Of a stretch of DNA of 64,000 nucleotides, positions 9,888-19,432 are shown one piece after another. Below the pieces are notes generated by a model, which was not told where the DNA came from, made no database searches, and saw only the letters and a program-made list of their open reading frames with translations. Both the position numbers and the translations under genes were made by a program. Origin of the DNA: Actinernus sp. WN-2022 (taxonomy: Eukaryota; Cnidaria; Anthozoa; Actiniaria; Actinernidae); the NCBI GenBank assembly GCA_030867875.1, contig JAOWCC010001634.1:134008022-134072021 (forward strand). Direction: 5' to 3'. The stretch's first letter is position 1. Each line of letters starts with the position of its first letter.

Positions 9888-10553
9888 ATGGTTCTCTTAT
9901 ATGTCACCACCACATCAGCTGACCATGTGGTAAACTTCGATCAACCCATTATTATCAATAATATTTCACTAGTTGAAGCCACTATCGAGAATAGTTGGTG
10001 GAATCTAAAAGAGAAGGCTTCGTTTAAGTGGGATATTAATGGTGTGGGGTTCCCATACGAAATTAATCCTGGGGCTTATAATCTACATTTTATCAGGCCC
10101 CACTTAGACCCCGCAGTTGAGGCTGACATCATAAGCGTTAGGGACCCAGACAGTAGAAAAGGACGGGTCCTAAAGGTAAAGAAACCAATCAAGTTCAGTA
10201 AAAATCTCTGTGAGTTGTTGAGTATCGACGGAAATGAAGAGGCAGATGGAAATGTTTTACTCAAAGTGGGAAAATACGACCTGGTTATCAAAGATATCCA
10301 CACATTGTATGTTCACTGCAATGTGGTGGATTCCGGCTTTTCAATTCTAGAAGGAAAACGATCAAACGTTCTGTCTAGCTTAAAAGTACGAGGCAACTGG
10401 TTCACTGAAATGACCTATCCTATAACGCCACCACTACCTGTTAAAGCTCTAGGGACAATGCGAAACAACCTTCGCCTGACAATTCGCGATGAGGAAGGCA
10501 ATGTGTTAGACTTTCGTGGTCGACCTATACGATACGTATTGAAGATTGAGTAA
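9888..10553 (+). CDS. Candidate Polinton minor capsid protein (jelly-roll-like)
   Basis: 221 residues from ATG 9888, with ATATAA just upstream. It opens MVLLYVTTTSADHVVNF and closes with a beta-rich end (NNLRLTIRDEEGNVLDFRG), a pattern shared by abundant Polinton proteins thought to be minor capsid or spike-associated jelly rolls. The frame is open further upstream, but the neighbour on the other strand starts at 9844, so a start at 9888 gives a compact divergent pair. Family by pattern memory only; function not proven. Confidence 0.55.
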   Translation: MVLLYVTTTSADHVVNFDQPIIINNISLVEATIENSWWNLKEKASFKWDINGVGFPYEINPGAYNLHFIRPHLDPAVEADIISVRDPDSRKGRVLKVKKPIKFSKNLCELLSIDGNEEADGNVLLKVGKYDLVIKDIHTLYVHCNVVDSGFSILEGKRSNVLSSLKVRGNWFTEMTYPITPPLPVKALGTMRNNLRLTIRDEEGNVLDFRGRPIRYVLKIE

Positions 10554-10572
10554 GTCATATGTATAATATGCG

Positions 10573-11199
10573 ATGGACGGCGATTCAATTCAACCGTTTC
10601 CAACAGCACCAAATATCTATCCCTCAGGAGCTATAAAGGAACTTAACGATAATGGATCGAGCTTTAGACTGCAGAAAGTATGTGATACGCTTGCCGAACT
10701 CGAACAGCAGGCAAAGCACTACGAAGTCGTCCGTAAAAAATATGCCCGAGCGCGTGGTATTGTTCATGGGGTTGCTGTGGCCACAGGTAGCTTGAGTGGT
10801 GCATTACCCGCTACGGCGTTAGGTTTGTCATTTACGGGAATTGGGATACCTGTGGGTATTTCTTTAGGAGGAATTGGATTCATTTGTGCTGCCATTTCGT
10901 CTTTGATGGTAGTCGCCAGTAAGAGACTTGGCGTTCGCGTCTCAAAGCATGAAAAGACTGTTATGTTGGCAAAAGCTAAGGTCAATTCCGTGGAAGTCAA
11001 AGTCTCGAAAGCACTAGTTGATGGTAATATTTCAGAAGCCGAGTTCGGAAGTATAATTGGCGAGAAATCAAAATACGAATTGCTTAAGCTCGAAATACGA
11101 CAAAGAAATAGGAAAGAAAGAGGGTCAAAAAACGTAGAAGAACTTCGATCCGAGATCCAAAAGGAGATGAGAGCAAAACTTGGCAGTCTAATGGGGTAA
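10573..11199 (+). CDS. Helical membrane protein with Gly-rich hairpin
   Basis: 208 residues, starting 19 bases after the previous stop. Residues 30-60 are a charged helix. Residues 65-115 form a hydrophobic, glycine-rich double segment (TALGLSFTGIGIPVGISL, GGIGFICAAISSLMVVA) and the rest is a long basic/acidic helix (KVSKALVDGNISEAEFGSII). I recognise this as a recurrent gene in aquatic-invertebrate Polintons, but no function is known to me. The layout fits a membrane-remodelling virion component. No lesion. Confidence 0.6.
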   Translation: MDGDSIQPFPTAPNIYPSGAIKELNDNGSSFRLQKVCDTLAELEQQAKHYEVVRKKYARARGIVHGVAVATGSLSGALPATALGLSFTGIGIPVGISLGGIGFICAAISSLMVVASKRLGVRVSKHEKTVMLAKAKVNSVEVKVSKALVDGNISEAEFGSIIGEKSKYELLKLEIRQRNRKERGSKNVEELRSEIQKEMRAKLGSLMG

Positions 11200-11364
11200 G
11201 AATATATATCTCCTATGAAAGGAACCCGCGTGGATTTTATTTTAACTTTGCTAAGAGCAGCTGCACTTAATTCGTATAAATTGCCGTGTTGTTTTGGTTC
11301 GTATGTAAATTTCTGAATTCAAGCAGCAATTAGAGATACGTTAGCATGAGGTATATATCACACG

Positions 11365-11775
11365 ATGGCTGAGATGATAACTTGTATTTGGTTGATGCGA
11401 GGAAAGGACACGAATTGTGTAAGGAAGCGTTCTAAGATATCAGAGTACTGCGCTCAACATAACTTTCAGATACGAAAAGGGGTTGCCTTATTCGCCCCAT
11501 GTTCAAAGTGCGGTCGTGGTTGTCGTACTAGTTACGGACTTTGTGCAAAGTGTGGTGAACCGCAGCGCCGTAAAATTCGCGAGAAGAAATACCGTGATTT
11601 GATATGCAAAACCAAGGATTGCTTCTCGAATGTATTGACGGAATTGAAGGACCATAAAGTGGAATTGAAGGCCCATAGGATTCCTAGAGATAATGTAGAT
11701 GAGTTGACGGCGAAATTGGAGGGCTGCGAGATTCCTAGAGATGATGTGGTGTGCTTATTAGAAGAGTTGGAGTAA
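11365..11775 (+). CDS. Cys-rich zinc-binding-like Polinton protein
   Basis: 136 residues from ATG 11365, with GTATATAT about 12 bases upstream. The middle has paired cysteines (CSKCGRGCRTSYGLCAKCG) typical of a small zinc-ribbon or treble-clef fold. More Cys/His pairs precede it (CVRKR... EYCAQHNF). The last 50 residues carry two short repeats (IPRDNVDELTAKLEG and IPRDDVVCLLEELE). Possibly a DNA- or RNA-binding regulator of the element. No named family recognised. Confidence 0.55.
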   Translation: MAEMITCIWLMRGKDTNCVRKRSKISEYCAQHNFQIRKGVALFAPCSKCGRGCRTSYGLCAKCGEPQRRKIREKKYRDLICKTKDCFSNVLTELKDHKVELKAHRIPRDNVDELTAKLEGCEIPRDDVVCLLEELE

Positions 11776-11783
11776 TTAGAAAT

Positions 11784-11868
11784 AGCAATACGAAAAAAAA
11801 GGAATGAAGGGAAACTGGTAACTGCCTCTCTCTCTTCATTTTTTTTGTTTTTTTGTTAGCAATTAGAC
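11784..11868 (+). terminator. AT-rich inverted repeat after the Cys-rich gene
   Basis: AGCAATACGAAAAAAAAGG near 11789 is loosely mirrored by TTTTTTGTTAGCAATT near 11868, with GAATGAAG / CTTCATT inside. The transcript would form a hairpin with an A/U-rich stem nine bases after the stop codon. A 3'-end signal is a guess. Confidence 0.35.
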
Positions 11869-11899
11869 GATAGATATACCTACTGTATACGCCACTAGT

Positions 11900-12639
11900 A
11901 TGGATGATCTTCTTAGATTGCTTGGCCCCGAAATTTGTGCAAGTCTACATATCAACCCTCTTGTTCCACAGTTACGTCCTAACCCTGTGGAAACATGTTC
12001 CGAGTGTCTCTGTTCGATGAAGGTGGAAGGAACGGAATTAGTTTGCCTCACATGCGGGTTTGTTTCCGAGACCGAATTGTGTGAAGAAACGATCAATGTT
12101 ACTACTCGACTGCGTATAGTAGGTCCAGATAGCTCTCAGTATCAACATGATCTAGACCGTACGAATCCAAAGAAATGGAATAACCAAGAATCGCAACGAC
12201 AAACAATTATGCGAGAACTACAAGCATATAACACTGCTTATAAACACATTCATGACCTATCGTTTCCGTGCATGAACGTATTAGGAATCGTAGCCGACGC
12301 ATTCATCCAAGCAAAGAAAGCAAAGAAATTCCCCACATCGCAACGACCTTTGCTAAACTCGGTCCTCGGGGAGTACTTAAAAATATCCAACAAATGGTCT
12401 ATGAGATCGTTAATATGACAATAGAAAAGAACATAGGTGTCAGTTCCATACTTCGAACTAAAGTCATTGGGGTAAGCTACGAGGTGCTACGACATTCGGG
12501 ATCGCATATGCCTCTTAATGACGTTATAAAACGGTGTGGTACGCATAAGACCACGATCACGCGTTTCCTCGACAAGTTACTTGCTTACAATTCCTACTTC
12601 GAGCCCATCTATAAAAAACACGGTCTAACTAGATCTTGA
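11900..12639 (+). pseudogene. Zinc-ribbon transcription-factor-like protein (TFIIB / VLTF3-like), frameshifted
   Basis: The first frame (ATG 11900 to 12418) has a zinc ribbon, CSECLCSMKVEG... LVCLTCGFVSE (about residues 33-57), followed by a helical region (YQHDLDR, ESQRQTIMRELQAYNT). The conserved-looking helical C-terminus (VLKNIQQMVYEIVNMT, PLNDVIKRCGTHKTTITRF) is in a second frame ending at 12639. The change of frame falls between about 12345 and 12390. A zinc ribbon plus helices is the layout of TFIIB and of poxvirus-type late transcription factors. Such a gene would let the element control its own late promoters. The specific family is uncertain. The broken state is seen directly. Confidence 0.55.
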
Positions 12640-13309
12640 AGTGCTTTTTGAGCCACTCAATGGCATCGTACTGGTTATTTATATATGCACATATTAGAGC
12701 ACAATCAACGTCTTCATCCTCTGCTGTGAGTTGGAAGCGATTAACGAGCCACTTAACTACCTCGAGATGGCCATTTGTAGTGGCATCTAATAGAGCAAAA
12801 TGAGCGTCTTCATCCTCTGCTACGAATTGTAAGTGATTAACAAGCCACTGAACTACGTTGAGATGGCCTTTTGTAGAGGCATATTGTAGAGCAAGACCAG
12901 CGTCTTCATCCTCTGCTATGAGTCGGAAATGCGTAACGAGCCACTTAACTACGGCGAGATGGCCACATATAGAGGCACTATTTAGAGCAAGACCAGCGTC
13001 TTCATCCTCTGCTATGAGTCGGAAATGCGTAACGAGCCACTTAACTACGGCGAGATGGTCACATATAGAGGCCCTATTTAGAGCAAAATGAGCGCCTCCA
13101 TCCTTTATGTTGGTGAGTCGGAAGTGTGTAACGAACCACTTAACGATATTAAGATGGCCGAAACTACTGGCTGTTACTATAACACAATCAATGAATTTGT
13201 TGCCACTTAGGGTGAGCTGAAAGTGGGTAACGATCCATTTAACTATATCAAGACGCCCATTTTTGCTGGCATAGCACATTGAAGCGTACATGTGGTCATT
13301 ATGCTCCAT
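12629..13309 (-). CDS. Ankyrin-repeat protein at the Polinton right end
   Basis: Six or seven ankyrin repeats with the repeating core GHLAVVKWLVTHFRL. Two adjacent units are almost identical, suggesting recent unit duplication. The first ATG in a convincing context is at 13309; the frame stays open to about 13440 without another ATG. About 226 residues. The GHLxVVKWLV style is common in large DNA viruses and in expanded invertebrate families. It converges on the transcription-factor-like gene with an 11-base overlap, which suggests it belongs to the element. It probably binds a host protein, but no target can be inferred. Confidence 0.7.
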   Translation of the reverse strand: MEHNDHMYASMCYASKNGRLDIVKWIVTHFQLTLSGNKFIDCVIVTASSFGHLNIVKWFVTHFRLTNIKDGGAHFALNRASICDHLAVVKWLVTHFRLIAEDEDAGLALNSASICGHLAVVKWLVTHFRLIAEDEDAGLALQYASTKGHLNVVQWLVNHLQFVAEDEDAHFALLDATTNGHLEVVKWLVNRFQLTAEDEDVDCALICAYINNQYDAIEWLKKHFKI

Positions 13310-13586
13310 GATGGACCGGTAGTTCTTGGGCGGTTCTGTGGAAATACCGAAAGTCCTAACCAAATCGTCTCGATCGTTATCGTTGTGAGTAGACCTAATA
13401 CCAAAAGTGAGTACTCGTTTACGAAACTCTTGGTCTACGTTTTAGTAGCGCGCTAGAGACGCTGCATCGTTTAGACGTTTTGAAGTTGAAGCAATGCTTG
13501 CAAATGATGTAGGACCTGCATACTCTACGATCGTAGTCAAGATTTCTATGGGAAGGCACAATATGTTAGTCATAGTAACTACGATG

Positions 13587-13709
13587 CGCGATATAATACA
13601 ACGGTAGCGTACCTCTAATAGGGTATAGAAATATGGTAAGCGTACTATGCGATATAATACAACGGTAGCATACCTCTAATAGAGGTATCGAAATACGATA
13701 AGCGCACTA
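13587..13709. repeat. Two-unit 61-bp tandem repeat near the Polinton right end
   Basis: The sequence CGATATAATACAACGGTAGC recurs with a period of 61 bases (about 13589 and 13650), followed in both copies by TACCTCTAATAG and a diverged tail. It lies between the ankyrin gene and the MITE. The region 13,440-13,587 holds no ORF. This may be the terminal part of the Polinton, whose mate is off-window, so it cannot be checked here. Confidence 0.7.
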
Positions 13710-13711
13710 TA

Positions 13712-13984
13712 GTAGTGTATAAAGTGGCGGTTCTGGTCGCAGTATCAACGTTTTTCGTTGTATGTCAATTTTCTGACCACGAACCTACGACGTATTTTTT
13801 GGACTTTGTAGACCACAAAATGCCCAAAATTACAACATCTAGGGTACTCAATAGATAATAAGTTGGGATTTTGGGCATTGTGGTCTACAAAGTCCAAACA
13901 AATGCGTCGAAGGTGAGGGGTCAGAAAATTGGCATGCGATGGAAATCGTTGAAAGTGGCCCAGAACCGCCACTTTATACACTAC
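13712..13984. mobile_element. 273-bp MITE, fold-back, TA target duplication
   Basis: Perfect 25-base terminal inverted repeats (GTAGTGTATAAAGTGGCGGT...) are flanked on each side by TA (13710-13711 and 13985-13986). The interior is also largely self-complementary: GGACTTTGTAGACCACAAA pairs with a copy near 13880-13900, and CAATTTTCTGACC with GGTCAGAAAATTG. TA duplication points to a Tc1/mariner-type mobiliser. It interrupts the C-terminal end of the RecQ-like gene and supplies its present stop codon at 13745. Confidence 0.88.
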
Positions 13985-15308
13985 TAATGCATGTGCCCGG
14001 CTCCAAATATCAGCACTAGAGAACACATCTTTAAGTGTAAAAATATGTTCAGCATTGTCCACAAGCCGTTGCACTTGTTCAAATGTAAACTGCATCATGG
14101 TATTTGGGTAGGATACTGTAGTTGCACTTCTTGCCTCAGACATCAAGTTTCTTGTGTACTGCACAAGCTTGTCCTTCAACTCTCCTAACATGGAAACTGA
14201 AACTGTCCTTGTCTTTATTGCTTCACATTCATTGTCACAATGAACCTCATTTCCTACAGGTAAGAATAAGTCCCAGTCACAGTAGTTATTTGCCTTTGCA
14301 TGAACAGCTTTCTGCACAGTAATCACAGCACTTGTGCAGTGGTGATGGAATAGTACAACTTGTGTTAAAATAATGTATTAAGAACTTTCTTCTGCAGCTT
14401 TCAGAGTTAACAAATAACTTCATGTCACCATCTACAATTCTTGAGGTTATCCCATTAAACAAGAGAATTGCAATTCCAGGCTCACCATTTCTTCCACATC
14501 GCCCACTCTCTTGAACATAGGCCTCAACAGACTTGGATGGACCAAAGTGTATAACCCTTTGCACACCCTGGCAGTCTACCCCCATACCAAATGCTATGGT
14601 TGCTATAAGTAGCCTGAGGTGGTTCTCACTGCTTGAAAACTGATTAAGAATATGTTCTTTAACACACTCTGGGCTGTCAGCATGCAACATCTCTACCAAC
14701 CGTTTCTGTGGATTACGACTCCCATCAGTATAGAGATGGCTACCCAGCTCTACCTTAAACATCTGAAATATCAAAGAGCACTGTTTTATTGTCTGGCAAT
14801 AAACTATTGTCCTCATACTTTTAGGGCCTTTGGACTTGACTTCCTCAATAAGGCACCGGAATTGTTCTTCCAGTGGTTTGTTTGCCATCTTCTGTAGTAC
14901 ATAGGAGATGTTTGGCCGATCAGGACTTTGAGAAATATGCACCGCATCAGCCATTTCCAACAACTCACATACTCTCCTCTTGGTCTTTGCTGAAGCTGTT
15001 GCAGTTAGAGCTAAAAATGGAACAGTGTCTGGTACTAATGATCTGATTTCATTAAGCCTTCCATACCACTTTCTGAAAGCAACCTTCTCTTTGTTGTTGG
15101 ACGAGTCTCCCCACTGAACAGTACAATTGCAATGCACCTCATCTATGGCAACTCCTAAGAGATTTTCCTTATATATTTTGCTACCTACCATTGATCTCCA
15201 GCGCTCATTTGAGAGACTTGCCGCAGGAGAAATGAACACAAGAGGAAAACTGCCATTCTCAATACCCTTAAGCATTTCCGAGCTCTGGTCAGCGGTAACA
15301 TAGGCTGC
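13985..15308 (-). pseudogene. RecQ-like helicase, exon 2 (C-terminal part)
   Basis: Exon 2 begins after the splice acceptor CTGTTTAG at 15309-15310 with AAYVTADQSSEMLKG. It carries the DEAH-type box AIDEVHC, motif III ALTATAS, motif IV TIVYCQT, motif V LLIATIAFGMGVD and motif VI QESGRCGRNG, followed by a Cys cluster (CCDYCAESCSC). That frame stops at 14286. A second frame (14326 down) continues the recognisable tail (VQRLVDNAEHIFTLKD). A one-base indel near 14290-14310 thus breaks the gene, and the MITE then truncates it. Motor motifs are complete. Family sure; whether it was host or mobile-element encoded is unclear. Confidence 0.88.
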
Positions 15309-15660
15309 CTAAACAGAATGAGGTGAACAAGTTTGGGCTCATGTAATCTTATCTAATTTTACCATAACTGCATAACAATAATTCATAAAAAATTGAAATG
15401 TATTTTTAATGATTTATGTTGTGATATAACATCAATCTCATTTTACAACAAGTTTATTTAGTATAAATAAATAAACAAGGACAGATAAAATGTGGGATAC
15501 TGGCAATCTGAAAAGTAGTATAATTTAAAGACTATACTCGACATATTGAGCTTTTGCTTCAATTTTCCCACCGAGCTAAAATAAATCACTATTAAAAATA
15601 ACTGAAATCATAGCTGTGTACAGATTTCTAATAACACCATAGTTTATCCATTTGTTACAG

Positions 15661-18150
15661 CTCAGGACAGTTCTAACAACAAGCCATTTTGGTCTGGAAT
15701 AGTTGCTGGACCCACCCATAGGCGTGGTCACACACTTGATCTTGTTATTCATCGACAGGAAGACCCATTGTTTTGTGGCCCTGTGGAGATCCAGTGCGAC
15801 CTACCTTCTGACCACAACGCAGTCATCTGTACTGCTGATCTGCCCAAGCCTCGCTCGACAAAGAGGATGATTTGTCACCGCGATTTACGACGTATTGACA
15901 TGCAAATGTGGCGAGATGACATCCTCGACTCGGGCGCTGCATTCATCTATTCCTGACGTTGTCTCAATAGACGCCAACAAGTTGACCGATCAATACAACT
16001 ACGTCCTTAAAGAACTCATTGACAAACATGCACCTGAACGTAACCGTACGATCACATTGCGACCTTATGCGCCTTGGTTCAATGATTCTTTGAGAGAGTT
16101 AAAGAGGCAGAGACGCCAGCGTGAGCGTAAATGGTTATCTTCGCGCCTTGAGGTACACCGTCAGATATATGTAGACAAATGTCGACAATATACGACTGCA
16201 ATTAACAATGCCAAATCTGAATATTACAAGGATAAGATAGCGGATTCCGATCAGAAGCAGCTATTCAGTGTAATTGATGGACTTTTCAAAGTCAAACCAG
16301 TACCGCCACTACCTGCACACGAGTCATTGCAGTCTTTGGCTGAGGACTTTAGCGACTACTTCTCTATGAAGATACAGACCCTCAGGGATAACCTTCAGAG
16401 TTCAAGCCTATCATCAATGCAGATGTCTGTGGAAATCGATTCACCTTCGTGCCAATACACACTTAATGACTTTGCTACCGTATCTGAAAACTACGTCACC
16501 GATGTTGTGAAGCATTCTAAGCCTAAATCATGCGTACTCGATCCTATACCTACCTCTATCCTGAAAGAATCCATTGACGTACTCGCTGGACCGATTACTA
16601 GTCTTGTTAACGCATCACTGTCGTCTGGTCTATTTCCATCCACCCTTAAGAAGGGTGTTGTATATCCATCTATCAAGAAGAATGCCTCTGATCATCGGCT
16701 ATTTCCAAGTTATCGCCCTATCACGAATGTCGCTTTCCTTTCAAAGACTCTCGAGCGCGTAGCTGCTACTCAAACGCTGAACTATCTTATCACTAATCGT
16801 CTACTAGCCAAGCTACAATCAGCTTACAGATGCTTCTACAGTACTGAGACTGCGCTTTTGCGGGTATTTAATGACATGCTACGTGCAGTTGACAACCATC
16901 AGGAAGTAGTACTGGTCCTGTTGGATCTGTCATCTGCATTTGACACTATTGACCATATGCTGTTACTGGAAAGACTTCACCATCGGTATGGAATATGTGG
17001 CACAGCCCTGAAATGGTTTCACTCCTATCTCCTGAATCGTTCTCACTCAGTCCGAGTTAGGGATGTTGCTTCGTCTGATAAGGAACTACAGTATGGTGTC
17101 CCCCAAGGGTCCGTCTTAGGCCCTCTTCTTTTTTCGTTATTTTTTGCTCCTCTGGAAGATGTGATTTTAGCCCATCACCTAGATTGCATGATGTATGCAG
17201 ACGACACGCAGCTTTACATATCTATCGGTTGCCATCAAGATCGTTCCTCCGTGCTGACGAAGCTAGAGTTCTGTGTCAAGGACATGCTTATTTGGTGTAC
17301 TACCAACGGACTTTCGTGTAATCCAGACAAGACCGAAGTCATTCATGTTTCATCACGGTTCTCCCATCGTGATCCAATGCCTGAAATCAATGTTGATGGA
17401 TCAATCATCCTTCCGAAGCCAGTTGCGCGCAACCTTGGCGTTGCGGTGGATTGTCATCTACAGATGACGAATCACGTAAATAACACTTGTAAGTCAGCCT
17501 TCTTCTCTATTAGGAACATTGGCAGAATACGAAAACATCTCAACCAAGAAAATTGTGAAAGGCTTGTGCACGCATTCATCACATCCAAGCTAGACTCCTG
17601 TAATAGCCTTCTCTTTGGACTACCAGACACGCAAATTGACAAGCTTCAACGAGTTCAAAATGCTGCTGCAAGGCTAATCTTAGGTGTAAAGAAGAACGAT
17701 CACATAACTCCTGTTCTGCAGAGCCTTCATTGGCTACCTGTACGAGCTAGGATTGATTTTAAGGCTTTACTACTCACATATAAAGCTCTTCACAATCAAG
17801 CTCCTGCCGTTATATATCAGAACTCTTAATCGTATACCAACCTCGACGGTCTCTCAGATCTGCTTCACAAAACCTCACAGTACCAACATCGAACACTAAG
17901 TCCTATGGTGATAGATCTTTTTCAGTTGCTGCTCCCAAACTCTGGAACTCCCTGCCATCACACATTAGATGTGCAGATACTCTTAGTTTATTTAAGTCCT
18001 CTCTCAAGACCCACCTTTTTCGTGAATATTTTCTTATTTTATAACATTTTGTATATTGGTTAGCTTTTTTAATATATTTAAGTGTAGTTTTTCATTATTG
18101 TAAAGCATTGAGACTTAGTGTAATGCTCTATATATTATTATTATTATTAA
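15661..18150 (+). mobile_element. CR1/L2-like LINE, 5'-truncated, inside the RecQ intron
   Basis: A non-LTR retrotransposon lying antisense in the helicase intron. The 5' part encodes the end of an APE-type endonuclease (GPTHRRGHTLDLVI... LPSDHNAV) in one frame to 15956. The reverse transcriptase is in a second frame (15895-17829), so there is a frameshift near 15930. RT motifs include RPITNVAFLSKTLERV, LLDLSSAFDTIDH, GVPQGSVLGPLLF and the catalytic MYADDTQL. After the stop the 3' UTR ends at an (ATT)n tail (about 18133-18150), typical of CR1/L2-type elements. The ORF1 and most of the endonuclease are missing, so it is a dead, 5'-truncated insert. Confidence 0.88.
15895..17829 (+). pseudogene. 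LINE ORF2 reverse transcriptase
   Basis: 644 codons open from 15895. The region before about residue 150 is a linker. RT core motifs lie between roughly residues 270 and 470, including FDTID (first catalytic Asp) and MYADD (catalytic Asp pair). The C-terminal part has the LINE-typical RVQNAAARLILGVKK and LHWLPVRARIDFKALLLTYK. The first 20 codons are in the wrong frame relative to the upstream endonuclease part, so the true protein was longer. The RT itself looks complete. Confidence 0.88.
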
Positions 18151-18205
18151 TTTGAATCTGTGTAAATACTAGTATTACTTTTTTTTTATGGAACATTAAA
18201 CATTT

Positions 18206-18231
18206 ACAGTACAGTACAGTACAGTACAGTT
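18206..18231. repeat. (ACAGT)n microsatellite
   Basis: About five units of ACAGT in a row between the LINE tail and the helicase exon. Confidence 0.9.
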
Positions 18232-18461
18232 GTTTGTAACAAAACGTTTTCTAAGACAATTAATTATAAAAGAACTACACACATGTTCATAACCGGTACT
18301 AATTAATGCAAATGGTATGAGTAGTCTAAATTGAAAGTGTTAATTCTTTGGAGATTGATTCTCACCTCTCTCCCTCCAAGAATCGTAATAGTTTTCTTGA
18401 CTTTTGTTTTTATTAAGTGAACGGTGGAGCTATAAAAGTACTTCAAATTACAAATATTCAC

Positions 18462-18788
18462 CTTAATTCCACGACTATGTAATCGCTTTACTTGATCCTT
18501 CATCAGAGCAACAAGTGGAGTAACTATTAGGACTACTGAATTCTTCTTCCAAATGCCTCCGAATCTGGCATGTAGTGCGGATTCGTCGAAGGGCGCCATT
18601 TGAAATATAAGTGACTTGCCTGAGCCTGTTGGAAGGCTCATAAACACATCTTTCCCAGTAATAAAATTAAACAAAGCATTCAGCTGTTCATCTTTTACAG
18701 ACGATACTCCAAATTTGGGACGAATTTCCTCCGCGACGGACTTCAAAACTTCAAATTCTAACTGCGTCCTCTCTCGAGTATCCGCCAT
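18462..18788 (-). pseudogene. RecQ-like helicase, exon 1 (start, Walker A)
   Basis: Exon 1 starts at the ATG at 18788 (MADTRERTQLEFEVLK) and ends at 18462 before the donor GTGAAT. It is exactly 109 codons, so it joins exon 2 in phase. It contains FGVSSVKDEQLNALFNFITG (the Q-motif region), Walker A LPTGSGKS and motif Ia IVTPLVALMKDQV. Together the exons give the full RecQ motor order. The 3.1-kb intron (15309-18461) carries the LINE. Exon 1 itself is intact; the gene is counted as broken because of exon 2. Confidence 0.85.
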
Positions 18789-18962
18789 CTTGTTTTGAGT
18801 TCGTGAATAAATTATGCAAAAATTGCTAATTACCAAAAATTTGGAAGTGACGTCACGGACACGGTTTTGGGCTCTGAGTCGCAGACCCTACATGGGGAGA
18901 AACGGCAACGATGAAATCGCCGGTCTCCCTCAAGTAGGGGATGCTGTACGCAGGCTAGAAGA

Positions 18963-19432
18963 CAAGTAGATTTGCTCTTTTCGCTGAATTATGATACATG
19001 TAGATTAGTGATGCAAGGTAAACCCCCGGGGAGGGGACTCCCTATATGGTATTGACGGAGATGCTCGTCGTACCTTTTAGGGGCCAAAAATGCGAATTTT
19101 GGTACCTTTTAGGGTGTTCAATTTAAAACCCACAGTTTTGATCATCGTGGTACCTTTTAGGGTATTCAAAATAAGCCTGGAACGTAGGGAAAGTTGGAAA
19201 GGCTGGAATCACTTCGGAAAATAAAATTGTCGTTCAATAACCGTTCAGTAACTGTCGGAACTTTTGGTGAATTCCCATTTAACTTATGCTTTTTGGAATT
19301 AATTAATTCAGCCTGTGTGGTGAAGAATTGTCCATGACAAACTCAGCAGCGTGGTCAATGCATGCATGTGAATCATAATCTCATCGAAGCAAACCTATCG
19401 TCATAATTCAGCGAAAAGAGCAAATCTACTTG
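18963..19432. mobile_element. 470-bp non-autonomous TIR element with TACCTTTTAGGG repeats
   Basis: A perfect 32-base inverted repeat (CAAGTAGATTTGCTCTTTTC...) sits at 18963-18994 and 19401-19432. Weaker similarity continues outward to GCAGG on both sides. Inside, TACCTTTTAGGG occurs three times (about 19071, 19103 and 19151). There is no ORF. I recall this TACCTTTTAGGG pattern from coral-type repeats, which is a weak organism clue. No clear target duplication is visible. Confidence 0.75.
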
